A DNA stretch of 64,000 nt from Streptomyces sp. SS1-1 (GCF_008973465.1 NZ_WBXN01000004.1:4318501-4382500), one strand, 5' to 3'. Shown: positions 8,602-18,228, counted from the stretch's first letter. Program-made: numbers and translations. The notes: a model not told the origin generated them from the sequence alone.

Positions 8602-10632
8602 ATGAGGGGACGCATGTCGGAGGCGGAGCGGGCGGGCACATCTCGTCAGGAGACTCGTCAGGACGACCACGAGCGTCTCCTCGCGGGGCGGTACCGGTTG
8701 GGAGGCGTCCTCGGCAGGGGCGGCATGGGCACGGTCTGGCGTGCCGTCGACGAGACGCTCGGGCGGACCGTCGCCGTCAAGGAGCTGCGCTTCCCGTCGA
8801 ACATCGACGAGGAGGAGAAGCGGCGGCTCATCACCCGCACCCTGCGCGAGGCCAAGGCGATCGCCCGGATCCGCAACAACAGCGCGGTCACGGTGTACGA
8901 CGTCGTCGACGAGGACGACCGGCCCTGGATCGTCATGGAGCTCGTCGAGGGCAAGTCGCTCGCCGAGGTCATCCGGGAGGACGGCCTGCTGGAGCCCGAG
9001 CGGGCCGCCCAGGTCGGCCTCGCCGTGCTCGACGTCCTGCGCTCCGCGCACCGCGAGGGCATCCTGCACCGGGACGTGAAGCCGTCCAACGTGCTGCTGG
9101 AGTCCGACACCGACCGGGTCGTGCTCACCGACTTCGGGATCGCCCAGGTCGAGGGCGACCCGTCCATCACCTCGACCGGCATGCTCGTCGGCGCCCCCTC
9201 GTACATCTCCCCGGAGCGGGCGCGCGGCCACAAGCCCGGCCCCGCCGCCGACCTGTGGTCCCTCGGCGGTCTGCTGTACGCGTCCGTCGAGGGCGTGCCG
9301 CCGTACGACAAGGGTTCCGCGATCGCGACGCTCACGGCCGTGATGACCGAGCCGCTGGAGGAGCCGAAGAACGCCGGCCCGCTGCGGGACGTCATCTACG
9401 GCCTGCTCACCAAGGACCCCGAGAAGCGGCTCGACGACGCCGGTGCGCGCAGGATGCTCAACGCCGTCCTCCACGCGCCGCGGACCGAGACGGCCGCCGA
9501 GGCGCCGGACGCCACCAAGGTCGTACCGCTGCCGTCGCAGTCCGACGCGGCCTCGCGCAAGGGGCGTTCGGGCGCCGGTGCCGCGGGCAAGAAGGCCGAG
9601 GAGGCCGGCGAGCGGCTGCGCGGGGCGCTGCGCTCGGTGCGCAAGGCCGCGGTCGGGGCGGGTGCGGCCGGTGCGGCCGGTGCGGCGCGCACCGCGTCCG
9701 GCGACGGGAAGGCCGGGGCCGACGCGGCGAGCGGAACGTCCGCGTCCGGCGCGGACGCCGCCGAGAAGGACGCCAAGACGGTGGGCGACGCCGGTTCGGG
9801 CCCCAGCTCCGGCTGGCCCGTCATGACGCCGCCGGACCTGCCCGCGCGGCCCGTCCCGCGCGCCCCGCTCACCGACGTCGTCCCGAAGCGCACGCTGCTG
9901 ATCATCGCGGTCGTCGTCCTGGTCGCCGTCCTCGGTGTGGTGCTGGCGCTGACGCTGGGCGACGACGGCGGCTCCGAGGCCTCGGGGAACGGCGGCGGCG
10001 CCGGCTCCTCGGCCGCGTCGAAGGAGACCCCGGACACCAAGCGCGACGACGACGGCGGCACCAAGGGCGGGGACGACGACTCCACGTCCACCGCGGGCTC
10101 CGGCTCCGGCTCCGGCAAGGGCGGCGGGACCGAGCCCAGCGCCGGTTCCAGCGAGAGCGCCGGTGGCGGCGGCGGTGACGGACAGGGCTCCGGCGGCGCC
10201 GGGGTGGACTCCACCCACAAGGGCGCCCAGGGGTACTCGATCGGGCTGCCGAAGGGCTGGAAGTTCCAGTCCACGGGCTCGGCCGGCGACCGGTTCACCG
10301 GGCCGAAGGGGCAGAAGCTGCTCGTGGCCTGGACGTCGACGCCCAAGGGCGACCCGGTCGCGGACTGGAAGAGCCAGGAGCGCTACATGGTGCGCTCCCA
10401 GTACAAGAAGATCCGCATAGAGCAGGTGGACTACCGGGGCTGGAACACCGCCGACTGGGAGTTCACCTACGTCGAGGGCGGCACCGAGTACCGCACGATC
10501 GACCGCGGGTTCGTCGTGAACGGCCATTCCGGGTACGCCCTGATGTACACCGCGAAGGCCGCGGACTGGGACAGCGATCTGCGCAAGGGCACATGGAAGG
10601 CGCTCACGGGCACGTTCGAGCCGAAGGCGTGA
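8602..10632 (+). CDS. pkaH: Membrane Ser/Thr protein kinase (first of five in cluster)
   Basis: 676-residue eukaryotic-type kinase with all catalytic motifs: Gly-rich loop GRGGMGTVW (about 38), VAVKEL Lys (about 59), HRDVKPSN (about 156), DFGIAQ (about 177) and an APSYISPE activation segment. A 120-residue Ala/Gly-rich linker leads to a single membrane helix (about 431-453), then a low-complexity Gly/Ser stalk and a 140-residue extracytoplasmic domain starting GYSIGLPKGWK. There are no PASTA repeats. By position it corresponds to pkaH of the S. coelicolor eSTPK-2 cluster (symbol from memory). That cluster is linked to regulation of the spore-wall synthesis complex. ATG 8614 is an alternative start. 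Confidence 0.9.
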   Translation: MRGRMSEAERAGTSRQETRQDDHERLLAGRYRLGGVLGRGGMGTVWRAVDETLGRTVAVKELRFPSNIDEEEKRRLITRTLREAKAIARIRNNSAVTVYDVVDEDDRPWIVMELVEGKSLAEVIREDGLLEPERAAQVGLAVLDVLRSAHREGILHRDVKPSNVLLESDTDRVVLTDFGIAQVEGDPSITSTGMLVGAPSYISPERARGHKPGPAADLWSLGGLLYASVEGVPPYDKGSAIATLTAVMTEPLEEPKNAGPLRDVIYGLLTKDPEKRLDDAGARRMLNAVLHAPRTETAAEAPDATKVVPLPSQSDAASRKGRSGAGAAGKKAEEAGERLRGALRSVRKAAVGAGAAGAAGAARTASGDGKAGADAASGTSASGADAAEKDAKTVGDAGSGPSSGWPVMTPPDLPARPVPRAPLTDVVPKRTLLIIAVVVLVAVLGVVLALTLGDDGGSEASGNGGGAGSSAASKETPDTKRDDDGGTKGGDDDSTSTAGSGSGSGKGGGTEPSAGSSESAGGGGGDGQGSGGAGVDSTHKGAQGYSIGLPKGWKFQSTGSAGDRFTGPKGQKLLVAWTSTPKGDPVADWKSQERYMVRSQYKKIRIEQVDYRGWNTADWEFTYVEGGTEYRTIDRGFVVNGHSGYALMYTAKAADWDSDLRKGTWKALTGTFEPKA

Positions 10633-10637
10633 AGCGG

Positions 10638-10678
10638 GGGCTTCCCCTCCGGGGGGAGCCCACGGGGATTGCCCCGTG
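10638..10678 (+). terminator. Tandem hairpins after first kinase gene
   Basis: Two adjacent stem-loops, 10638-10661 and 10661-10678 (the second a 7-bp perfect stem with loop ATTG), begin just after the kinase stop codon. They suggest that the next gene has its own promoter in the remaining 130 bases. Confidence 0.5.
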
Positions 10679-10815
10679 AGATACGGCAACCTCTCTTTGC
10701 GAATTGCCTCCGGCACGTATCGTGAAAGCCCGCGGACCGTACGCATCCACTCAGACGTCCGGAACGCGACACGAGGCGAACGGAATTGACCGACCGGGCG
10801 GCCGGGGGAGGCAAC

Positions 10816-13311
10816 GTGGACGACTACGCGGGCCGGGTGCTCGCCGACCGCTACCGCCTGCCGCTGCCGCCCTCCGACGCGTACGAACTCACCGAGAGCC
10901 GCGCCTTCGACACCTACAGCGGGCAGGAAGTCCTGGTCCGGCAGGTGCCGTTGCCCGAGGTCGTCGAGGCCGAGGTGCTGGACGCCGAGGGGCTGCCCGA
11001 CGGGTTCACCGCCCGGGACGCACGGGCCCGCGACACCGGCCGCCGGCCCGCCGACCCCGCTGTGCGCCGGGCGGTCGAGGCCGCCCAGGCCGCGGCCCGC
11101 ATACCCGACCACCCCCGGCTCGACCAGGTCTTCGACGTGTTCGCCGAGGGCGGTTCGCTGTGGATAGTCAGCGAGCTGGTGGCGGCCCGGCCGCTCGCCG
11201 CGCTGCTCGCCGAGCAGCCGCTGTCGCCGTACCGGGCGGCCGAGGTGGCCTCCGACGTCCTCATGGCGCTGCGCGTCCTGCACGCCCACGGCTGGGTGCA
11301 CCGCAACATCACCGCCCGTACGGTCCTGGTCTGCGACGACGGCCGGGTGATGCTCACCGGGCTCGCGGTCGGCGCCGCCGAGGAGGCGCTGTGCGGCTAC
11401 GACCCCGTGCCCGCCGAGGACGGTGACGACCCGGGCCCGGCACCCTCCGCGGGCAACGGCCCCCCGGGCACCCTTCCCCGTCCCGGCGCCGACCCCGAGG
11501 CGGCCCGGCGGGCCGCCATAGAGGCCCGCTCGAACGGGACCCGGCCGGTCCCCGGCACCGACGGCCCCGGCACCGCGCCGGGCGGCGCCCTGGAGACCGG
11601 CGCCGACATCCGGGCCGCCCGGGCCGGGGCGATCGCCGCCTACCGGGCGGGCGCCCGTGCCGCGGCCCGGGTGCAGGAGGCCCAGCAGAGCGAACGCGCC
11701 GCCCTGCCCGGCGCCCGCAGCGCCCCGGAGGGCCGGGAGCCCCAGCCGTATCTGTCCGGCGGCGCGGGCGGCACACCGCCGGGGCAGATCGCCGACCCGT
11801 ACGGGGTGCGGGCCGCGTCCTGGCAGGGCGCGGTCCCCCGGCCCGGCACCGGGCGCGCCCCCACCGACGCCTCGGCCGACGCCTCCACCGGCACCGACAG
11901 CGCCCGTGCCGCGCTCCCGCCCGCAGGCTCCCAGCCGGGCTTCGCCCCCCGGGACGACGGCGCGTCCGTCGCGGGCGGCCCGGCCGCGGTGCCCTCGGCA
12001 CGTACGGGGACCCGTTGGAACGAACTGGTGTCCGGTTCCGCCGCCCGCAAGGGGCCCAGCACCGCGCTGGCCGCCGAGCGGGCCCGGCAGGCCCGGATGG
12101 CCGTCGTCGGACCCGTCACCGAGCGGTGGGCCCCGGAACAGGCCGGGCCCGTGCACGAGAACTGGCAGCTCGCCGCGCCGATCGGGCCCGCGACCGACCT
12201 GTGGGCGCTCGGCGCGCTGCTCTTCCGGGCCGTGCAGGGGCACGCGCCCTATCCGGAGGAGTCGACGGCCGAGCTGGTGCAAATGGTGTGCGCGGAACCG
12301 CCCGCGTTCGCCGAGGAGTGCGGCCCGCTGCGGCCCGTCGTGGAGTCGCTGCTGCGTCAGGACCCCACCGAGCGGCCCGACTTCGAGGAGCTGCGCGGCT
12401 GGCTGCGCTCCCTGGTGCGGTCGGCGCCCGAACCGGAGGCCGGCGCGCACGTCGTCGCCGCCCCGCCCGTCGACGCGAACCGCCTGCCCATCGTGCGGCG
12501 GCGCGGCGAGCTGGTGCGCAGACGGCGGGGCGCCCGGCTGCCCGCCCACCAGGGCCGGCACAAGCGCGCCCGGCAGGAGACGCGCTCACCGCGCCGGCTC
12601 GGCCGCACCCTGCTGCTCCTCGTCCTGCTCGGCATGGCCGCGGCGATCGCGTACGCCATGCTGTTCATGCCCAGGGACGACCGGGACACCGGCACCGGCG
12701 CGAACGCCGGGCGCACCCCCGCCGCGGGCCAGGCGCCGCCCGAGCGGTCCGCCGACGCCAGCAGCGAGCCGCGCCCCGAGCAGACCTCCCCGTCCCCCGG
12801 CGACGGCTCCCCGGACTCGGCCGGCTCCGAGGAGACGCAGACCACCGGGCCCGACGTCCCCGACGGCTTCACCGTCCGCAAGGACCCGGCCGGCTTCGAG
12901 GTCGCCGTGGCCAACGGCTGGAGCCGCAGCGGTGGCAGCGGACGCGGCCAGGTCGTCTACGCGCACGGCGGCTTCGACCTGATCGTCGTGCCCGGCCGGG
13001 ACACCGCGCAGCAGTACGGCGGCGACCCGATGGTCTACCAGCGGGAGCACGAGAGGGAGTTGCAGCCGTACCGGGACTCCAGCTGGGCGTCCTCGGGCGG
13101 CCTGAAGACCATTCAGGTCGGCGAACGCAAGATGGCCGAGGGGCAGTTCACCTGGACCGACGCCCAGGGACGCGAGCTGTTCGTACGGAATCTGGCGATC
13201 CTCGCCGACGGGCGGTACCACGTGGTCCAGGTACGGGGTCCGGACGCCGAGCGGGACGAGGTCACGCGCCTGTTCGAGCAGGCGTCGGCGACGTACCGCA
13301 TCACCAGGTGA
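10816..13311 (+). CDS. Kinase-like membrane protein (pseudokinase) with large insertion
   Basis: 831 residues, second member of the kinase cluster. The fold is recognisable but key residues are gone: there is no Gly-rich loop, the VAIK Lys is Arg (VLVRQV), HRD is HRN (VHRNITART, about 160) and DFG is replaced (VMLTGLAVG, about 179). After that motif about 270 residues of Pro/Ala/Gly-rich sequence (about 190-455) are inserted before the C-lobe resumes at PATDLWALGALLFRAVQG (about 458). One membrane helix lies at about 598-618, then a disordered stalk and a C-terminal extracytoplasmic domain (GFEVAVANGWS...) related to those of the neighbouring kinases. GTG 10816 is chosen for GGGGGAGG four bases upstream. 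Likely role: scaffold or allosteric partner for the active kinases. Confidence 0.85.
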   Translation: MDDYAGRVLADRYRLPLPPSDAYELTESRAFDTYSGQEVLVRQVPLPEVVEAEVLDAEGLPDGFTARDARARDTGRRPADPAVRRAVEAAQAAARIPDHPRLDQVFDVFAEGGSLWIVSELVAARPLAALLAEQPLSPYRAAEVASDVLMALRVLHAHGWVHRNITARTVLVCDDGRVMLTGLAVGAAEEALCGYDPVPAEDGDDPGPAPSAGNGPPGTLPRPGADPEAARRAAIEARSNGTRPVPGTDGPGTAPGGALETGADIRAARAGAIAAYRAGARAAARVQEAQQSERAALPGARSAPEGREPQPYLSGGAGGTPPGQIADPYGVRAASWQGAVPRPGTGRAPTDASADASTGTDSARAALPPAGSQPGFAPRDDGASVAGGPAAVPSARTGTRWNELVSGSAARKGPSTALAAERARQARMAVVGPVTERWAPEQAGPVHENWQLAAPIGPATDLWALGALLFRAVQGHAPYPEESTAELVQMVCAEPPAFAEECGPLRPVVESLLRQDPTERPDFEELRGWLRSLVRSAPEPEAGAHVVAAPPVDANRLPIVRRRGELVRRRRGARLPAHQGRHKRARQETRSPRRLGRTLLLLVLLGMAAAIAYAMLFMPRDDRDTGTGANAGRTPAAGQAPPERSADASSEPRPEQTSPSPGDGSPDSAGSEETQTTGPDVPDGFTVRKDPAGFEVAVANGWSRSGGSGRGQVVYAHGGFDLIVVPGRDTAQQYGGDPMVYQREHERELQPYRDSSWASSGGLKTIQVGERKMAEGQFTWTDAQGRELFVRNLAILADGRYHVVQVRGPDAERDEVTRLFEQASATYRITR

Positions 13312-13465
13312 GGCGGCCCGAAAACCGTGTGTGACAACGGCGTTGGGGTTGCTTCGACGAACGGAAGGCGAGAACTGTCACAGTGCGGTCTCCTTGGCAC
13401 CCCCGCGGTTCCGGTCGCATACCCCGGTCCCTAACCTGACGGTGTCAAGAACATTGCGGGGCAAC

Positions 13466-15130
13466 GTGAATAAGATGCAGGGCCAGCTCGTCTCGGGCCG
13501 CTACCGGCTCACCGAGGCCATCGGCAGCGGCGGTATGGGCCGCGTCTGGCGTGCGCACGATGAAGTGCTCCACCGGGCCGTGGCGATCAAGGAACTCACC
13601 GCCGCGCTCTACGTCTCCGAGAGCGACCAGGAGCGTCTCCTCGCCCGGACACGGGCCGAGGCGCGGGCCGCCGCGCGCATCAACCACTCCGCCGTGGTCA
13701 CCGTGCACGACGTCCTGGAGCACGACGGGCGCCCCTGGATCGTGATGGAGCTGATCGAGGGCCGATCCCTGGCCGACGCGGTCAAGGAGGAGGGGCGCGT
13801 CGAGCCCGCCGAGGCCGCCCGGGTCGGCCTGTGGGTGCTGCGGGCGCTGCGGGCCGCGCACACCGCCGGCGTACTGCACCGCGACATCAAGCCCGGCAAC
13901 GTCCTGCTCGCCGAGGACGGCCGGGTCCTGCTCACCGACTTCGGCATCGCCCAGATCGAGGGCGACACGACGATCACCCGCACCGGGGAGGTCGTCGGCT
14001 CCGTCGACTATCTGGCCCCCGAGCGCATCCGCGGGCACGACCCGGGTCCCGCGTCCGACCTGTGGGCGCTCGGGGCCACGCTCTTCACGGCGGTCGAGGG
14101 CCGCTCGCCCTTCCGCCGCACCTCTCCGCTGAGCACGATGCAGGCGGTCGTCGAGGAGGACGCGGGGGAGCCGCGGCACGCCGGGCCGCTGGGCCCCGTG
14201 ATCGCCGCCCTGCTGCGCAAGGACCCGGACACCCGGCCCGACGCCGCCGAGGCGGAGCAGCTGCTGGCCGAGGCGGCCGAGGGCCGCAGGCCCAGCGGGG
14301 CGCAGGCCTATGTGCCCACCCAGCTGAACCGGTACGAGCCGGAGGCGCGCTCCGCCCCCGGCCAGGCCGGCGTCCACAGCGCCACGCCGTACCCCCCGAC
14401 GACCGGGCCGACGGCGTTCGGCCCGCCCGTCGGGCACCCCGTCGGAACCGTGCCGCCCGCCCCCGCGCCCCGGCGGCGCCGGCTGCGCTCGGTCGCCCTG
14501 GTCGTGGCCCTGGCCGCCCTCATCGGCGGGGGGACGGCCGTGGCCCTGCAGAAGTGGGGCCCCGGCGGCGGCGGTTCGTCCGTCTCTTCCACGCCCCCGT
14601 CCACGCCCGCCACGAAGGAATCGGCCACCGAGGAGGCGGAGGCGGACGTCAGCGGTGTGCCGTCCTCCTGGAACCGCGTCGACGACCCCCTGGGCTTCAG
14701 CCTGTATCTGCCCGAGGGCTGGAAGCGCAAGGTGGTCGGCGAGGAGGTCGACGGACTCCAGCAGGTCGACTACTCGCCGGACGGCGGCGAGCACTTCGTG
14801 CGGATCTCCGTCGACGTCTCCCCCGACTTCGCGACCGCCCACGACCATTTCGTCGACCTGGAGGAGCAGGTCAAGGGGCGGCTCATCGGCTACAGGTTCC
14901 TGTCGCTCAAGGAGAACCAGTACCGCGACCGCGCGGGCTCCGTGTGGGAGTACACCTGGGACGCGCAGCCCAAGGACACGCCCTTCCCCGGGCCGCGCCG
15001 CGCCATCGACCAGGGGTACATCGACCGGGACGGCACCGAGTACGCGATCTACATGTCCGCGCCGCAGAAGGACTGGGCCGAGGCGCGCGCGCAGTTCTCG
15101 GCGGTGCTGCGGGGCTGGCGCACCGGCTGA
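13466..15130 (+). CDS. pkaD: Membrane Ser/Thr protein kinase (third of cluster)
   Basis: 554 residues. The kinase domain is at the N-terminus: GSGGMGRVW (about 20), VAIKEL Lys (about 41), HRDIKPGN (about 138), DFGIAQ (about 158). A single membrane helix lies at about 337-360. The extracytoplasmic domain (about 400-554) starts with a GFSLYLPEGWK motif shared with the first and fifth proteins of the cluster. GTG 13466 is preceded by GCGGGG; ATG 13475 is an alternative three codons later. Gene symbol by position in the S. coelicolor cluster, from memory. The 154-base gap upstream allows a separate promoter. Confidence 0.88.
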   Translation: MNKMQGQLVSGRYRLTEAIGSGGMGRVWRAHDEVLHRAVAIKELTAALYVSESDQERLLARTRAEARAAARINHSAVVTVHDVLEHDGRPWIVMELIEGRSLADAVKEEGRVEPAEAARVGLWVLRALRAAHTAGVLHRDIKPGNVLLAEDGRVLLTDFGIAQIEGDTTITRTGEVVGSVDYLAPERIRGHDPGPASDLWALGATLFTAVEGRSPFRRTSPLSTMQAVVEEDAGEPRHAGPLGPVIAALLRKDPDTRPDAAEAEQLLAEAAEGRRPSGAQAYVPTQLNRYEPEARSAPGQAGVHSATPYPPTTGPTAFGPPVGHPVGTVPPAPAPRRRRLRSVALVVALAALIGGGTAVALQKWGPGGGGSSVSSTPPSTPATKESATEEAEADVSGVPSSWNRVDDPLGFSLYLPEGWKRKVVGEEVDGLQQVDYSPDGGEHFVRISVDVSPDFATAHDHFVDLEEQVKGRLIGYRFLSLKENQYRDRAGSVWEYTWDAQPKDTPFPGPRRAIDQGYIDRDGTEYAIYMSAPQKDWAEARAQFSAVLRGWRTG

Positions 15131-15230
15131 CCCGCCGGAACTCCCGTACGGTCGGCGGCTTTTGACGTGCTTTGCTGCTGTGCACAGTTGGCCGATCGCT
15201 GTCCGGAGCCCGGGCGTCCGGTGGGGCATG

Positions 15231-16364
15231 ATGAGTCGCATGGGGACCGAGGGGGCCAACTTCCGTGTGATCGCGGGGCGTTACCGTCTCGAGGCGAAGG
15301 TCGGGCGGGGTGGCATGGGCGTCGTCTGGCAGGCGACCGACCAGTTGCTCGGGCGACGGGTCGCCGTGAAGGAGATCCCGGTCGACGAGACGCTCACCGC
15401 GTCCGAGGCACGGCGGCAGCGTGCGCTGTGGCTGCGCGAGGCGCAGGCGGTGGCGCAGCTGCGGCACCCGCACGTGATCGTCGTCCACGACGTGATCGAG
15501 GAGCACGAGCGCCCGTACATCGTCATGGAGCTGATCGACGGGGAGTCGCTCGCCGACCGGCTCGCCGAGCACGGCCCGCTGGACGCCCGGGAGACCGCCC
15601 GGGTGGGCGCCGACCTGCTGGACGCGCTGCGCGCCGCGCACGCCGCCGGGGTGGTGCACCGGGACATCACCCCGGCCAACGTGCTCGTGGAGCGCGGCAC
15701 CGAGCGGGTCGTCCTCACCGACTTCGGCATCGCCCGGGTGCCCGGCACCGGCACGCTCACCGAGTCGGGGTCGTTCGTGGGGTCGCCCGAGTACACCGCG
15801 CCCGAGCGGATGTCGGGGGCGCGGACCGGTCCGGCCTCCGACCTGTGGTCGGTGGGGGCGCTGCTGTGCGCGCTGCTGAGCGGTGAGTCGCCGTTCCGGC
15901 GGGACTCGCTGAGCGGCACCGTGCTGGCCGTGGTCTCCGAGGAGGTACGGCCGCCCGAGCGGGCGGCGCCGATCCTGCCCGTCGTCCAGGGCCTGCTGGA
16001 GCGGGACCCGGCCGCCCGGCTGGACGCGGCGGAGGCGGAGCGGATGCTGCGGGAGTTCCTGGTGACCGGCGAGGATCTGGTGCCGAAACGGTTCAGCAGG
16101 CGGGCGGAGCGGCCGTGGACGACCCACAAGGTGGCGGCGGCCGTGGTGCTGGCCGCCGTGGCGGCGGTGGCCGGGGCGTCGGCGGCGGTGCTGCTGGCCG
16201 ACGGGGGCGGCGGCGGACACGACGTGCCGACCAGCTCGGCGAGCCCGCCCGCGGAGACGGCCGGCACGGTGGCGCCGCCCGGCGGGTCCACCGCGTCCGA
16301 CGGCTCCCCCTCGCCCGGGTCCCCGTCGGCCGACCCGTCCCCGTCCGGGACGAACCGGAGATAA
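15231..16364 (+). CDS. pkaI: Membrane Ser/Thr protein kinase without a large extracellular domain
   Basis: 377 residues. The kinase domain has GRGGMGVVW (about 24), VAVKEI Lys (about 45), HRDITPAN (about 143) and DFGIAR (about 163). The catalytic-loop Lys of HRDxKPxN is Thr here, a substitution found in a subgroup of actinobacterial kinases as I recall. One membrane helix (about 300-323) is followed by only 50 Ser/Pro-rich residues, so this member lacks the sensor-like domain of its neighbours. ATG 15231 is preceded by GGTGGGG at four bases; Mets at 15228 and 15240 are equally possible. Symbol by position, from memory. Confidence 0.87.
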   Translation: MSRMGTEGANFRVIAGRYRLEAKVGRGGMGVVWQATDQLLGRRVAVKEIPVDETLTASEARRQRALWLREAQAVAQLRHPHVIVVHDVIEEHERPYIVMELIDGESLADRLAEHGPLDARETARVGADLLDALRAAHAAGVVHRDITPANVLVERGTERVVLTDFGIARVPGTGTLTESGSFVGSPEYTAPERMSGARTGPASDLWSVGALLCALLSGESPFRRDSLSGTVLAVVSEEVRPPERAAPILPVVQGLLERDPAARLDAAEAERMLREFLVTGEDLVPKRFSRRAERPWTTHKVAAAVVLAAVAAVAGASAAVLLADGGGGGHDVPTSSASPPAETAGTVAPPGGSTASDGSPSPGSPSADPSPSGTNRR

Positions 16365-16444
16365 GGAGCACCCCGCGTCACGGCTGTGTGACCGAGGGCA
16401 CCGCCCCTGGATCCCCGGCCGTCCGGCGCGATATGGATGGATCC

Positions 16445-18154
16445 ATGAGCAACAACGGGGGATTCCCAGAACGGCCCGACGAGCCGACGAGTTTTGAACT
16501 GCGGCCTCCGCAGCCGGCGCCGCTCGCCCATGTGCCGCACCCGGACAACCCGTACGCGACGCCCGCCGCGCCCGTGCCGCAGCAGCCGGCACCGGCACCG
16601 GCCCCGGCCACCCAGGCCGGCCCGCCCGGCGGACCCGCGCCCTCCGCCGGGCCCGCCGCGTCCCCGCCGGACCCCGGCACCGGCCGGCTCATCGCGGGCC
16701 GCTACCGGCTGCTCGCCAAGCTGGGGCACGGCGGCATGGGCACCGTCTGGCGCGCCAAGGACGAGACGGTGGACCGCGAGGTCGCCGTGAAGGAACCCCG
16801 CGTCCCGGACCACCTTCCCGAGCGGGAACGCGCCAACGCCTACGAGCGGATGCGCCGCGAGGCCCGCGCCGCCGCCCGGCTCGACCACCCCGCCGTCGTG
16901 AACGTGCACGACGTCGCCGTCGTGGACGGCCGGCCCTGGATCGTCATGGAACTGGTGCAGGGCCGCTCGCTCGGCGCCGTGTTGCAGGAGGGCACCCTCG
17001 GCGCCCGGGACGCGGCGCGGATCGGGCTGGAGGTGCTGGGCGCCCTGGAGGCCGCGCACGCGGCGGGCATCCTGCACCGGGACGTCAAGCCGGACAACGT
17101 CATGCTCGGGCGCCACGACCGGGTCGTGCTCACCGACTTCGGGATCGCCCAGATCGAGGGCGAGACCAATCTGACCGACACCGGCGGCTTCGTCGGCTCG
17201 CCGGAGTACATCGCGCCCGAGCGGGTCCTCGGCCAGCGCCCGGGACCCGCCAGCGACCTGTGGTCGCTCGGGGTCGTCCTGTACGCGGCGACGGAGGGCG
17301 TCTCGCCGTTCCGCCGCAGCAACACCCCGGCGACACTCCAGTCCGTCCTCAACGCGGAGCCCGCGGCGCCCGCCGCCGCGCGCGGCCCGCTCGCCGAGGC
17401 CATCAACGGCCTGCTCCAGAAGGACCCTTCGCGCCGCCCGGACGCCGCGCGGACCCGCGCCCTGCTGGAGAAGGCGGCCGACCCGCCGCAGCCGGCCCCC
17501 ACCCAGCCCGTACGGCTCCCGCAGAGCGTACGGCGGGGGATCGTGCTCGGGCCGAAGACGCTGCTCGGGATCGCGGCGGCGGCCGTCGCGGCCGCGGTGA
17601 CGGCGTACCTGGTGATCGCCGACCCGTTCGCCGGGTCGGTGCCGGAGGGCTGGAAGACGCGCGAGGAGAAGGCCCTCGGCGCGACGCTGCTCGTGCCGGA
17701 CGCGTACAAGCGGACCGGCCCCGAGAAGACGGACGACGGCCACTGGGTCACGTACACCGACCTCAGCGGTGCCGTCTGGATCAGCCTGGAGCTGGAGAAG
17801 AAGGCCGAGGACACCGGCAACGACATCAAGGGGTCCGCCGCCGCCCAGATGTATGACGAGGACGGCGACTACCGGCAGAGCGGCGACTACCGGATCAGCA
17901 TGCCGCAGAACCCGAAGACGAAGCCCAGGGAGACCACGTACCAGGGAGAGCGGTCCGCCGAGAACACGCTCACCTACGACACCACCGACAGTCAGAACCC
18001 CAGGCCGCGCGAACTGCGCCTCTTCTACTACCGGACGTCGGCCGGCGACATGTACAAGCTGTCCGTCGCCTACCCCGGCAAGGGCGACTTCACGCAGCGT
18101 GGACGCGAGGTGGCGCAGACCGCGATCGACCACCTGGAGATCGACAAGCTCTAA
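16445..18154 (+). CDS. pkaJ: Membrane Ser/Thr protein kinase with Pro-rich N-terminus
   Basis: 569 residues. A Pro/Ala-rich N-terminal 80 residues precede the kinase domain: GHGGMGTVW (about 94), VAVKEP Lys (about 115), HRDVKPDN (about 211), DFGIAQ (about 232). One membrane helix lies at about 372-394. The external domain (about 395-569) begins PEGWKTREEKALGATLLVP, again the strand-turn pattern seen in the other cluster members. ATG 16445 is taken as the start; ATG 16433 in frame is possible. A terminator-like hairpin right after the stop closes the kinase cluster. Symbol by position, from memory. Confidence 0.88.
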   Translation: MSNNGGFPERPDEPTSFELRPPQPAPLAHVPHPDNPYATPAAPVPQQPAPAPAPATQAGPPGGPAPSAGPAASPPDPGTGRLIAGRYRLLAKLGHGGMGTVWRAKDETVDREVAVKEPRVPDHLPERERANAYERMRREARAAARLDHPAVVNVHDVAVVDGRPWIVMELVQGRSLGAVLQEGTLGARDAARIGLEVLGALEAAHAAGILHRDVKPDNVMLGRHDRVVLTDFGIAQIEGETNLTDTGGFVGSPEYIAPERVLGQRPGPASDLWSLGVVLYAATEGVSPFRRSNTPATLQSVLNAEPAAPAAARGPLAEAINGLLQKDPSRRPDAARTRALLEKAADPPQPAPTQPVRLPQSVRRGIVLGPKTLLGIAAAAVAAAVTAYLVIADPFAGSVPEGWKTREEKALGATLLVPDAYKRTGPEKTDDGHWVTYTDLSGAVWISLELEKKAEDTGNDIKGSAAAQMYDEDGDYRQSGDYRISMPQNPKTKPRETTYQGERSAENTLTYDTTDSQNPRPRELRLFYYRTSAGDMYKLSVAYPGKGDFTQRGREVAQTAIDHLEIDKL

Positions 18155-18156
18155 GC

Positions 18157-18194
18157 GCCGGCGCCCGTGACCGACTCGAGACCGGGCGCCCGGC
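18157..18194 (+). terminator. Terminator at end of kinase cluster
   Basis: Inverted repeat (arms 18157-18167 and 18183-18194) with a one-base bulge and about 15 bases of loop, immediately after the last kinase stop codon. Confidence 0.6.
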
Positions 18195-18228
18195 TGGTTC
18201 ACGGCAACGCCCTGATCAGCGCATTCGT

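Noticed and set aside
8263..12561. A 1432-codon minus-strand frame across two kinase genes
   Set aside because: It is the GC-rich antisense shadow of clear kinase domains. It has no motif or ribosome-binding site.
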